Below are positions 5,141 through 11,437 of a stretch of DNA of 14,346 nt, piece after piece. The stretch is from Prado023 sp964638055 (GTDB taxonomy: Bacteria > Actinomycetota > Actinomycetes > S36-B12 > CAIYMF01). Below the pieces are notes generated by a model. It was given only the letters and a program-made list of their open reading frames with translations, was not told the origin of the DNA and made no database searches. Both the position numbers and the translations under genes were made by a program. Position 1 is the stretch's first letter. The number at the start of each line of letters is the position of its first letter. The stretch is taken from positions 1 through 14,346 of the forward strand of contig CAZWXF010000075.1 of assembly GCA_964638055.1 (NCBI GenBank), given 5' to 3'.

Positions 5141-6934
5141 TCAGATTCCGGTGGTGCTGCGGGGATAGGCCACGTCGGGATCGGTCAGGACGTTGACCAG
5201 GTACGGCACGCCCGAGGCGAAGGCCCGGTCCAGGGCGGCTCCGATCTGGCCGGGCGCCGTGACCGTCTCCCCCGCCCCGCCCAGGGCCGTGACCACCTCG
5301 TCGTAGCGCGTCGGGCGCAGGCCCGCGGCGACGTCGTAGCCGAAGAGCAGCTGCATCGGGAACTTCTCCAGGCCCCAGCCGGAGTTGTTCCCGACCACCA
5401 TCACGACGGGCAGGTCGTGGCGGACCAGCGAGTCGACATCCATGAGGCTGAACCCCGCGGCGCCGTCCCCGAGGAGCAGGACGACCTGCGAGGAGGGCCG
5501 CGCCAGCCGCGCAGCCATGGCGTACCCGGGACCCGTGCCCAGGCAGCCGTAGGGCCCCGGGTCGAGCCAGCATCCGGGCTGCCGAGGCTCGACGTAGCGA
5601 CCGGCGAACGACACGAAGTCCCCGCCGTCGCCGATCACGACAGCGTCGTCGGCCAGCCGGGGGACGAGCTCCCCGTAGACACGTGCGGGATGGATCAGCG
5701 CGGCGGCCGACTCGAGATCCGCGCGGTCCGCGGCCACGGCTGCCGAGGCCTCTGCGGCCAGGCCCCTTGTCCAGGCAGTGACGTCGAGCCGACCAGGGAG
5801 GGCGGCGACCGCTTCGAGGAGCCCACCGAGGACCGCGGTGAGGTCGCCCGAGGCCGAGGCCGTCAGGGGCACGTGGGAGGCCAGCTGACCGGGCGAGTCT
5901 GCGACGTGGACCACCTTCGCCGGGCCACCACGCTCTGCCCCGAAGGCCCCGTACCCGAGCCGGAAGTCCAGCGGCGCCCCTACCACGATCACCAGGTCCG
6001 CCCCGGCGAAGGCCTTCCCTCGCGCCCTCGTGACGAGCTGGGGGTGCCCCGCAGGCAATATCCCGCGGCCCATCCCGTTGGCGATGACCGGCAGGCCCGT
6101 CTCCTCGACGAGCCGCCGCGCGGCCACTTCGGCACCGTCCATCCACACGTCCCCGCCGATCACCAGGACTGGATGACGAGCCGCACCGAGCAGCGCGGCG
6201 ATCCGGGCCAGATCGCCGGGGTCGGTGTCGGCCCCGCGGTCCCGGGTACCCAAGGGCGCCGGGGCATCCCCGTCGTCGAACAGGACGTCCATGGGGATGT
6301 CGAGGAAGACCGGTCCCCGGTGCGGGGCCGAGGCCAGCCGCAGCGCGCCGTCCACAGCGCCACTGATGCCGGCCAGGTCGCGGACGGTGGAGGCGGCCTT
6401 GGTCACGGGCGCGAGGATCGGCGGGTGGTCCAGCTCCTGGAGGGCCCCCGACCCCCATCGGCTGTCCGGCGCGCGCCCGCCGATGACCAGCAGCGGGCTG
6501 CCGTTGAGCCTGGCCGACGTGATCGCGCTGACGCCGTTGGTGACCCCCGGCCCCGCGGTCAGCACGGCCAGCCCCGGGACACGGGTCAGCTTGGCCATTC
6601 CCTCGGCCGCGAAGACCGCCGTCTGCTCGTGCCGGACGTCGACCAGGCGCATCGGGCCCCCGTGCTGCGCCGCCGTGGCGTGGGGTGCGTCCTCGACCGC
6701 GTCGGAGCCGCCCACGGCCGCGTCGTAGAGGGGGAAGACGTGGGCTCCGGAAAGGGTGAACATCGTGGTGACCCCATGGGCCAGGGCGGCGGCCACTGCG
6801 AGCTCGCCCCCGTGGCCTGTGATGGTCGGCTCGTGGCCGGCCTCTGGGGCAGGGTCCGACGCCCCAGCCGGGAGGGGGCCGGCCGATCGTGCCGCGGGCT
6901 GGGACGTGCTGGGCGAAGGGGCGGTCTGTGTCAC
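5141..6934 (-). CDS. ThDP-dependent acetolactate synthase-like enzyme (IlvG-like)
   Basis: The 597-residue product has the three-domain architecture of the acetolactate synthase family of thiamine-diphosphate enzymes. The N-terminal Pyr domain has GVTTMFTLSGAHVFPLYDA and the catalytic glutamate E103 in DVRHEQTAVFAAEGMAK, followed by TAGPGVTNG and GGRAPDSRWG. The middle domain includes PVLVIGGDVW. The C-terminal PP domain carries the Mg-ThDP motif from GDGAAG to VVGNN. From memory it resembles mycobacterial IlvG more than biosynthetic IlvB, and it has no regulatory-subunit gene beside it. True acetolactate synthesis is therefore uncertain; a lyase or decarboxylase acting on 2-hydroxyacyl or 2-oxo acids is possible. 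The GTG at 6934 is preferred over TTG 6958 because AGGA lies about 8 bases upstream. The first 35 residues are a low-complexity Pro/Ser/Ala tail. It lies downstream of the acyltransferase gene behind a strong hairpin. Confidence 0.88.
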   Translation of the reverse strand: MTQTAPSPSTSQPAARSAGPLPAGASDPAPEAGHEPTITGHGGELAVAAALAHGVTTMFTLSGAHVFPLYDAAVGGSDAVEDAPHATAAQHGGPMRLVDVRHEQTAVFAAEGMAKLTRVPGLAVLTAGPGVTNGVSAITSARLNGSPLLVIGGRAPDSRWGSGALQELDHPPILAPVTKAASTVRDLAGISGAVDGALRLASAPHRGPVFLDIPMDVLFDDGDAPAPLGTRDRGADTDPGDLARIAALLGAARHPVLVIGGDVWMDGAEVAARRLVEETGLPVIANGMGRGILPAGHPQLVTRARGKAFAGADLVIVVGAPLDFRLGYGAFGAERGGPAKVVHVADSPGQLASHVPLTASASGDLTAVLGGLLEAVAALPGRLDVTAWTRGLAAEASAAVAADRADLESAAALIHPARVYGELVPRLADDAVVIGDGGDFVSFAGRYVEPRQPGCWLDPGPYGCLGTGPGYAMAARLARPSSQVVLLLGDGAAGFSLMDVDSLVRHDLPVVMVVGNNSGWGLEKFPMQLLFGYDVAAGLRPTRYDEVVTALGGAGETVTAPGQIGAALDRAFASGVPYLVNVLTDPDVAYPRSTTGI

Positions 6935-6982
6935 GTCGTCATCCTGCCCCGCTCCCAAGCGACGCGCGCAGTGCCCCCACGA

Positions 6983-7031
6983 CGAGAGGTCCCCGTGCCG
7001 CCCGATCCACCGGGAGCACGAGGACCTCTCG
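6983..7031 (-). terminator. Strong hairpin after acyltransferase gene
   Basis: CGAGAGGTCC (6983-6992) and GGACCTCTCG (7022-7031) form a perfect 10-bp stem. After a single mismatch it continues with CGTGC/GCACG (6994-6998 with 7016-7020), then an inner CCCG/CGGG (7001-7004 with 7011-7014) around 6 bases. It starts 25 bases past the acyltransferase stop. No T-run follows, but the stability and position argue for a terminator that separates this gene from the ThDP enzyme gene. Confidence 0.7.
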
Positions 7032-7056
7032 ACCTGTTGTGCTGGTTGCGGCCTCG

Positions 7057-8610
7057 TCAGCCGACCGTCGCGCTGATCCCTGCCCGCTGGAGCAGCTCAT
7101 CGATCGAGTCGGTGAACGTGGACAGGATGCGCTCGGGGTCGCCGGTGATGGCCGTGTCGGCCCCGATCGCGAAGTTGATCTCGCCGTTCATGCTGAAGAT
7201 CGCGACGGTGAGGTTCATGTTCCCGCCGACCCCTCCCATGCCCCACGCACCGATGACGTTCGCCCCGGCCAGGGTGAGCGGACCGCGCGGCCCAGGCACG
7301 TTGGTGACCACACCCGCCGACTGGTCCTGGGTGATCTTGTGGACCAGCTGTTCGACGTCCGGTCCCGTGAGGGAGAGCACCGATGCCAGACCGAACGACA
7401 CGATCGGGATCTGCGACTTCTTGATCTCGTCGATCTGCTCCTTGATGAACTCGACCTGCTCCACGGCGTCCTCGATGCCCACGGGCAGCAGCACGTTGAT
7501 GAGCCCGAACTTGTTGCCGAGGTCGCGGGGCAGCGGATCGGTCGGCTTGCGCAGGCTGACGGGCACGGCGACCAGGAGGTACTCCACGTCGAGCGCGTTC
7601 TTGTCCAGCAGGTACCTGCGCAGCGAGTTGGTCGTCGCGGCCAGGAGCATGTCGTTGATCGTCGCCCCGAAGACCCGGCCCGCGTCCTTGATCGGCTGCA
7701 GCGGGATCGGATCGATCCACGCGATCTTCTTCTTGCCCGAGACCTTCCCGTGCAGGATCGTCTTGCCCGGCTTGGGGGAGTTGAGGAAGTCGATGGCATC
7801 CCCGGCCGCACCCACCGCAGTCGAGGCACCCCCCGTGACCGGGGCGGCCTGCTCCACGACCAGGCCCGGCACGGACTGCGCCCCCTCCGTCACCAGACCC
7901 GGCAGCGCGCTGCCGAACTCCAGCAGTCGGCCGGGGTCGGGGACGATGGAGAGCGCGTCCTCGGCAGTGGCGGACAGCATGCTGGGGATCGACGAGGGGT
8001 CCGACGCCGCCCCGACCACCGCCCCGACTGCCTTCTGCGCCGTCTCCGTCACGCTGTCGACGACCGCGCCGACCACTGTCTTGGCCGTGTCGAGCTTGCT
8101 GGTCTTGGGCTCGCGCTCCTTGATCGGAACCGGCGGGGCATCGACGGCCTCGTCGGCCAGCGACATGATGACGCGGACCAGCGCCCAGCCGTCGGCGATG
8201 GCGTGCTGGATCCGGGCGTGGATGGCGGAACCGCCGTTGTAGCCCTGGATCAGGTGGAAGCGCCAGAGCGGCTTGTCCGGGTCGAGCAGCACGCTGCGCT
8301 GCTCGGAGACCAGGGCCTCGAGCGCCGCGCGGTCGCCGGGCTCCGGCAGCTGGATGACGTCGACGTGGTAGTCGAGGTCGAAGTCCGGATCATCCTCCCA
8401 ATGCGGCAGGAGCAGCGGGTTGCGCGACTTTCGGATGCGCTGGCTGAAGACCGGGTACTGGTCGACCATCCGCTCCTTGACGATGCGGCGGTACTCGGCT
8501 GGGTCCACCTCTCGATCGGTCCACATCAACGAGGAGACGATCTGATGATTGCCCTCGAAGTCACTGTAGAGCCAGCAGGCATCCGCTGGGGTGAGTCGGC
8601 GCTCGGTCAT
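7057..8610 (-). CDS. WS/DGAT-family acyltransferase with variant active-site motif
   Basis: The 517-residue product belongs to the bacterial wax ester synthase / acyl-CoA:diacylglycerol acyltransferase family, which esterifies fatty alcohols or diacylglycerol with acyl-CoA to make storage lipid at the membrane. Family features are the N-terminal LTPADACWLY, the active-site region HARIQHAIADGWAL (135-141), NVPGPRGPL (437-445) and the C-terminal block with GANVIGAWGMGG. The usual HHxxxDG reads QHAIADG here: the first histidine is Gln135, while the catalytic second histidine (H136) and Asp140 remain. Residues about 160-285 are an unusually long Ala/Gly/Val/Ser-rich linker between the two halves. 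ATG 8610 has an AAGGAGGT ribosome binding site 6 bases upstream. An inverted repeat overlies its candidate promoter, suggesting a repressor. The substrate is not determinable from sequence. Confidence 0.92.
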   Translation of the reverse strand: MTERRLTPADACWLYSDFEGNHQIVSSLMWTDREVDPAEYRRIVKERMVDQYPVFSQRIRKSRNPLLLPHWEDDPDFDLDYHVDVIQLPEPGDRAALEALVSEQRSVLLDPDKPLWRFHLIQGYNGGSAIHARIQHAIADGWALVRVIMSLADEAVDAPPVPIKEREPKTSKLDTAKTVVGAVVDSVTETAQKAVGAVVGAASDPSSIPSMLSATAEDALSIVPDPGRLLEFGSALPGLVTEGAQSVPGLVVEQAAPVTGGASTAVGAAGDAIDFLNSPKPGKTILHGKVSGKKKIAWIDPIPLQPIKDAGRVFGATINDMLLAATTNSLRRYLLDKNALDVEYLLVAVPVSLRKPTDPLPRDLGNKFGLINVLLPVGIEDAVEQVEFIKEQIDEIKKSQIPIVSFGLASVLSLTGPDVEQLVHKITQDQSAGVVTNVPGPRGPLTLAGANVIGAWGMGGVGGNMNLTVAIFSMNGEINFAIGADTAITGDPERILSTFTDSIDELLQRAGISATVG

Positions 8611-8626
8611 CCAAAGACCTCCTTAT

Positions 8627-8655
8627 GGTCGCGTTCGGAGTCTAGGAACGCGACC
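8627..8655 (-). promoter_or_regulatory. 10-bp inverted repeat over promoter of acyltransferase gene
   Basis: GGTCGCGTTC (8627-8636) and GAACGCGACC (8646-8655) are perfect inverted arms around a 9-base spacer. They lie directly upstream of the AAGGAGGT ribosome binding site. On the minus strand the spacer contains TAGACT (8639-8644), a TANNNT-type -10; a -35-like CCGACA (8664-8669) is 19 bases further up. This fits an operator for a dimeric repressor over the promoter. Alternatively, if transcription starts further upstream, the arms would form an mRNA hairpin next to the ribosome binding site. Confidence 0.55.
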
Positions 8656-8657
8656 TG

Positions 8658-8689
8658 CCCCGATGTCGGCTCAGAAACCGCCATCGGGG
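8658..8689 (-). terminator. Hairpin after DUF4332 gene
   Basis: CCCCGATG (8658-8665) pairs perfectly with CATCGGGG (8682-8689). After one mismatch, CGG (8667-8669) pairs with CCG (8678-8680) around an 8-base loop. It lies 38 bases past the stop of the helix-hairpin-helix gene and upstream of the acyltransferase. No T-run follows. A terminator between the two genes is the simplest reading; the arm near 8664-8669 also overlaps the candidate -35 of the acyltransferase. Confidence 0.55.
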
Positions 8690-8727
8690 TGACATGTGAC
8701 GCCGTCCCGCCAGCGCTGGGGCGCTCG

Positions 8728-8943
8728 TCAGACGCGGAACTCCTTCGCCTGCTTGATCCAGTCCTCGACCTGGGCCACGGACAGGCCGACGACCGACCCG
8801 TGCCGGGACTCGATCATCTCCTTGAGGCTCTCGGCGTTGCGATGTCGCAGCTCCTTGATCGAGTCCACGCCGATGCTCTTGAGCATCTCCGCGTGCTTGA
8901 CGCCGATGCCCTTGATCCTCGCCAGATCGTTCTCGACGCTCAC
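8728..8943 (-). CDS. DUF4332 helix-hairpin-helix protein, 71 aa
   Basis: The 71-residue product is a single small helix-hairpin-helix unit of the DUF4332 type. The pattern LARIKGIGVKHAEMLKSIGV (8-26) is the classic GIG-containing hairpin, followed by a second helical segment, IKELRHRNAESLKEMI, and a last helix, VAQVEDWIKQAKEF. Such units bind nucleic acid backbones or other proteins in larger enzymes; the function of free-standing ones is unknown. GTG 8943 is chosen because GAGGAGGT lies about 6 bases upstream; longer starts (to 8979) would place this site inside the gene. The near-identical palindromes at 8709-8719 and 9003-9014 flank it. Confidence 0.82.
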   Translation of the reverse strand: MSVENDLARIKGIGVKHAEMLKSIGVDSIKELRHRNAESLKEMIESRHGSVVGLSVAQVEDWIKQAKEFRV

Positions 8944-8992
8944 GGTGGAACCTCCTCGATTCGCCAGTCGCACAGCCACGCCCGGCGCTTCG

Positions 8993-9014
8993 ATCGTAGG
9001 TAGCCAGCGCTGGC
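8993..9014 (-). promoter_or_regulatory. Candidate -10 and palindromic operator of DUF4332 gene
   Basis: A -10-like TACGAT (8993-8998, minus strand) lies about 50 bases before the GTG start. Right upstream is the perfect 12-bp palindrome GCCAGCGCTGGC (9003-9014), where a -35 to -10 spacer would be. No good -35 is seen. Position makes an operator plausible, but short GC-rich palindromes are expected by chance in such DNA. Confidence 0.25.
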
Positions 9015-9178
9015 GACGCGCGGATGATCAAGCCCTCTGACTGCTTCGGGACGATGTCGCCGGGCGCACGCCCCAGCCGTTGCCGGGCGGCCCTGCCGGC
9101 CGTATGCCCCAGTTCCGAGTCGGTGCCATGCTCAGGCCGTCGGGTGGACCGGGCGGTTCGCCTCGGAAGGAGGCACCC

Positions 9179-9856
9179 ATGCACATCGCTGTCCTCGGGA
9201 CCGGCACGGTGGGACGCACCCTGGCAGGAGACCTTGCCGCCGCCGGCCATCGGGTGGTCATCGGGACACGGGACCCGCAGGCCACCCTCGACCGGGACCT
9301 GCCCGGATCGGCCGGGACCTTCGGTGACTGGGTCGCGGCGACGCCCGGAGTCGACGTGACCGACATGACGTCGGCCGTGGGATCGGGCGACCTGATCGTC
9401 AACGCGCTGAACGGGCTGGGCAGCCTCGACGTCGTTACGGCCGCAGGCCCGGAGCGCTTCGCCGGCAAGGTCGTCATCGACGTGACCAACCCGCTGGACT
9501 TCTCCCGGGGATTCCCGCCGAGCCTGTTCGTCAAGGACACCGACTCGCTGGCGGAGCAGGTCCAACGGGCCGCGCCCGAGGCTCGAGTGGTGAAGTGCCT
9601 CAACATGATGGCGGCCCCGCTGATGCTGCATCCCGAGCGCCTTCCCGAGCCCACCACCGTGTTCCTCTGCGGCGACGACTCCGCGGCCAAGGAGGTGGTG
9701 ACCGAGCTGCTGCAGGCTGCCGGCTGGCGCGACATCGTGGACCTGGGCGGACTGAGCGCTGCGCGCGGCATGGAGATGTGGCTGGCGCTCTGGGTCCGGG
9801 CCATGGGTCCGCTGGGCGGGGGCATGTTCAACGTCAAGGTCGTGCGGGCGACATGA
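9179..9856 (+). CDS. NADPH-dependent F420 reductase-like oxidoreductase
   Basis: The 225-residue product is a Rossmann-fold protein similar to F420-dependent NADP reductases, which move hydride between NADPH and coenzyme F420. It starts with the dinucleotide motif MHIAVLGTGTVGRTLAGDL (G7, G9, G12), then HRVVIGTRDP, whose basic residue after the second strand suits NADP(H). VIDVTNPLDFSRGFPPSLFV and KCLNMMAAPLM are typical of the family. C-terminal helices complete a length normal for the group. ATG 9179 has a strong AAGGAGG site. F420 specificity is inferred; some relatives are ferric-reductase-like or of unknown specificity. It is divergent from the DUF4332 gene and convergent with trmB, so it is probably monocistronic. 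Confidence 0.83.
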   Translation: MHIAVLGTGTVGRTLAGDLAAAGHRVVIGTRDPQATLDRDLPGSAGTFGDWVAATPGVDVTDMTSAVGSGDLIVNALNGLGSLDVVTAAGPERFAGKVVIDVTNPLDFSRGFPPSLFVKDTDSLAEQVQRAAPEARVVKCLNMMAAPLMLHPERLPEPTTVFLCGDDSAAKEVVTELLQAAGWRDIVDLGGLSAARGMEMWLALWVRAMGPLGGGMFNVKVVRAT

Positions 9857-9868
9857 CGCCTCGACCCT

Positions 9869-10549
9869 TCAGGGCCACCCGGGGCGCTTGGTAGCGATGA
9901 TGTCGCGGCTCGGCCGACCCGCTGCCCAGCCGCGCTCCTCGTACTTCGTCTGAGGCCGCCATGCAGGCCGATCCCGCAGGCCGGGGCATTCCAGCCGGGG
10001 GTCGGCCAGACAGGCGGCCAGCATCTGCTCCGCGTAGTCCGCGACGTCGGTGGCCAGGTGCAGCGTCCCGCCCGGGGCCATGAGCTCTGCAGCGCGCGAG
10101 ACGAACGCCGGCTGCACCAGGCGGCGCTTGCGGTGCCGGACCTTGGGCCAGGGATCGGGGAAGTATGCACGGATGCCCGCCAGGCTTCCCGGCGCCACCC
10201 GAGCCATCACCTCGACGGCATCGCCCACGGTGACTCGCACGTTGGACAGGCCGTCTCGCTCGACACCGGCCAGCAGGGCGCCGATGCCCGGGGTGTGCAC
10301 GTCGACCGCGAGTATCCCCAGGTCCGGGCGTTCGGCCGCCATCGCCACGGTCGCCTCCCCCATGCCCGGCCCGATCTCCAGGATCACGGGCAGGGCGGGG
10401 TCGAACAGGCCCCTCGGATGGCGCGGGATGTCGTCGACCTCGACGCCCAGGACGGGCAGGAGTCGCAGGAGCGCGGACTGCGCCGAGGGCGTGATCCGGC
10501 TGCGCCGGGGATGGAACGAGCGGATGTGCGGATGTGCCGGCTCGTGCAT
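9869..10549 (-). CDS. trmB: tRNA (guanine-N7-)-methyltransferase
   Basis: This class I SAM-dependent enzyme methylates N7 of guanosine 46 in the variable loop of tRNAs. The 226-residue product has the SAM-binding motif I variant EIGPGMGEATVAMA (58-71), an acidic residue ending strand 2 (AVDVHTPG), GDAVEVM, the signature FPDPWPKVRHRKRRLVQPAF (130-149), LHLATDVADYAEQML and the C-terminal TKYEERG with a basic tail. All are standard TrmB features. ATG 10549 is chosen where the homologous RSFHPRRSRIT N-terminus begins; GTG 10552 directly before it is equally possible. It lies downstream of tRNA-Asn, with hairpins between, so it probably has its own promoter. Its stop is only 12 bases from that of the convergent oxidoreductase gene. 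Confidence 0.95.
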   Translation of the reverse strand: MHEPAHPHIRSFHPRRSRITPSAQSALLRLLPVLGVEVDDIPRHPRGLFDPALPVILEIGPGMGEATVAMAAERPDLGILAVDVHTPGIGALLAGVERDGLSNVRVTVGDAVEVMARVAPGSLAGIRAYFPDPWPKVRHRKRRLVQPAFVSRAAELMAPGGTLHLATDVADYAEQMLAACLADPRLECPGLRDRPAWRPQTKYEERGWAAGRPSRDIIATKRPGWP

Positions 10550-10709
10550 CACCCCGAGTCCTACGCGACCGCCGGCTGCACGGTCGATTCCGTCTGGGCG
10601 CTGCGGTGGTCGGGGCCGGGCTCCATAGGCGGCTTTCGGGTCATGGTGGCCCAGTGTGGCACTGCGGCCGACCCGCTCCTCAGGGCAGAAGTGGGCCCGA
10701 CGGGCTGTC

Positions 10710-10763
10710 GGCACCGGCCGCGTTGGTGCCAGAGGCCGGCCCCCGACTGGGAACCGGCCTCTG
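10710..10763 (-). terminator. Tandem hairpins after tRNA-Asn
   Basis: Starting 13 bases past the tRNA 3' end (minus strand), CAGAGGCCGG (10730-10739) and CCGGCCTCTG (10754-10763) form a perfect 10-bp stem with a 14-base loop. Next to it GGCACC (10710-10715) pairs with GGTGCC (10725-10730). There is no clear T-run. The strength and location indicate termination of the tRNA transcript. Confidence 0.65.
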
Positions 10764-10776
10764 ACGTGGACTGGCG

Positions 10777-10849
10777 CTCCCCCAGAAAGACTCGAACTTT
10801 CAACCTACCGGTTAACAGCCGGGCGCTCTGCCGATTGAGCTATGGGGGA
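10777..10849 (-). tRNA. tRNA-Asn (anticodon GUU)
   Basis: This is a complete 73-base tRNA. The acceptor stem is TCCCCCA with TGGGGGA, the D arm GCTC/GAGC, the T arm GAAAG-TTCGAGT-CTTTC, and the discriminator G. The anticodon loop CTGTTAA places GTT at 34-36 (plus-strand 10814-10816), giving Asn. CCA is not encoded. A promoter lies just upstream and tandem hairpins follow. Confidence 0.97.
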
Positions 10850-10864
10850 TCGACGAGCCCGCAC

Positions 10865-10893
10865 AGGATAGCAATCGTGGTGACGGGGGTCGA
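10865..10893 (-). promoter_or_regulatory. Promoter of tRNA-Asn
   Basis: On the minus strand, -35-like TCGACC (10888-10893), a 17-base spacer and -10 TATCCT (10865-10870) with an upstream TG (extended -10 form TGCTATCCT) precede the tRNA. The start of transcription would fall about 8-10 bases before the tRNA 5' end at 10849. Confidence 0.6.
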
Positions 10894-10914
10894 AACGCGC
10901 GCGGCGCGCCCGGA

Positions 10915-11415
10915 TCACAGCCCGAGCGAGGACCGCAGGTCGGACACGGACTGATCCGCTGCCGACCGCCACGCGGGGTCCCGGGCGTCGACGCCGCCGT
11001 CGAAGACCACCGACCAGGCGACCTCCCCCGAGCGCGGCGAGCGACGGGCGCTGATCCGCGCGCTGCCGCGTCGGCCGTCGGGCAGCGCGAGGTCGACGTG
11101 CTGCGTGGCCAGGACCGTCCACTCGATCCGCTCTCGCACGACCGCCGGGACCTGGGCCGGCTGGTCGAACTCCAGGGTGACACGGCGGCGCGAGGTGGCT
11201 GGACCGAACGTGACCTCGAGCGCGTCGTCGGCCCACGAGGCCTGCACGACGTCCTCCCAGGCCACCCGCCCGGTTGCCTCGGAATGCAGCGCCCAGGTCG
11301 TGCAGGCGACCACCTGACCGCCGGACAGCTCGCCCCACGCGAGCAGCCGCTCCCCCGGGGCGTCGTCGAGCAGCCGTGTCACCCGCGGGTCCAGACGCCA
11401 GCGGGACGGATTCAT
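10915..11415 (-). CDS. Hypothetical actinobacterial protein, 166 aa
   Basis: I cannot name a family. The 166-residue product is soluble, without signal peptide or membrane segment. It has a beta-rich pattern: GERLLAWGEL, GGQVVACTTWALH, VAWEDVVQASWADDALEVTF and RRVTLEFDQP alternate strands with short turns, and an Arg/Ser-rich later part leads into a helix (ADQSVSDLRSSLG). This could be a small barrel or PH-like fold, but that is inference. ATG 11415 has AGAGG about 5 bases upstream; the open frame extends to 11589 only because of overlap with dnaG. It begins 22 bases after the dnaG stop, so it is very likely cotranscribed with dnaG. Confidence 0.78.
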   Translation of the reverse strand: MNPSRWRLDPRVTRLLDDAPGERLLAWGELSGGQVVACTTWALHSEATGRVAWEDVVQASWADDALEVTFGPATSRRRVTLEFDQPAQVPAVVRERIEWTVLATQHVDLALPDGRRGSARISARRSPRSGEVAWSVVFDGGVDARDPAWRSAADQSVSDLRSSLGL

Positions 11416-11437
11416 GGCCACCTCTGCATCGGTTCGG

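Noticed and set aside
4844..8242. 3.4-kb plus-strand open frame (1132 codons) across the lipoprotein, ThDP enzyme and acyltransferase genes
   Set aside because: It lies antisense to three genes with clear family motifs; its translation is low-complexity and matches nothing. Long antisense frames are usual in DNA with this codon bias.
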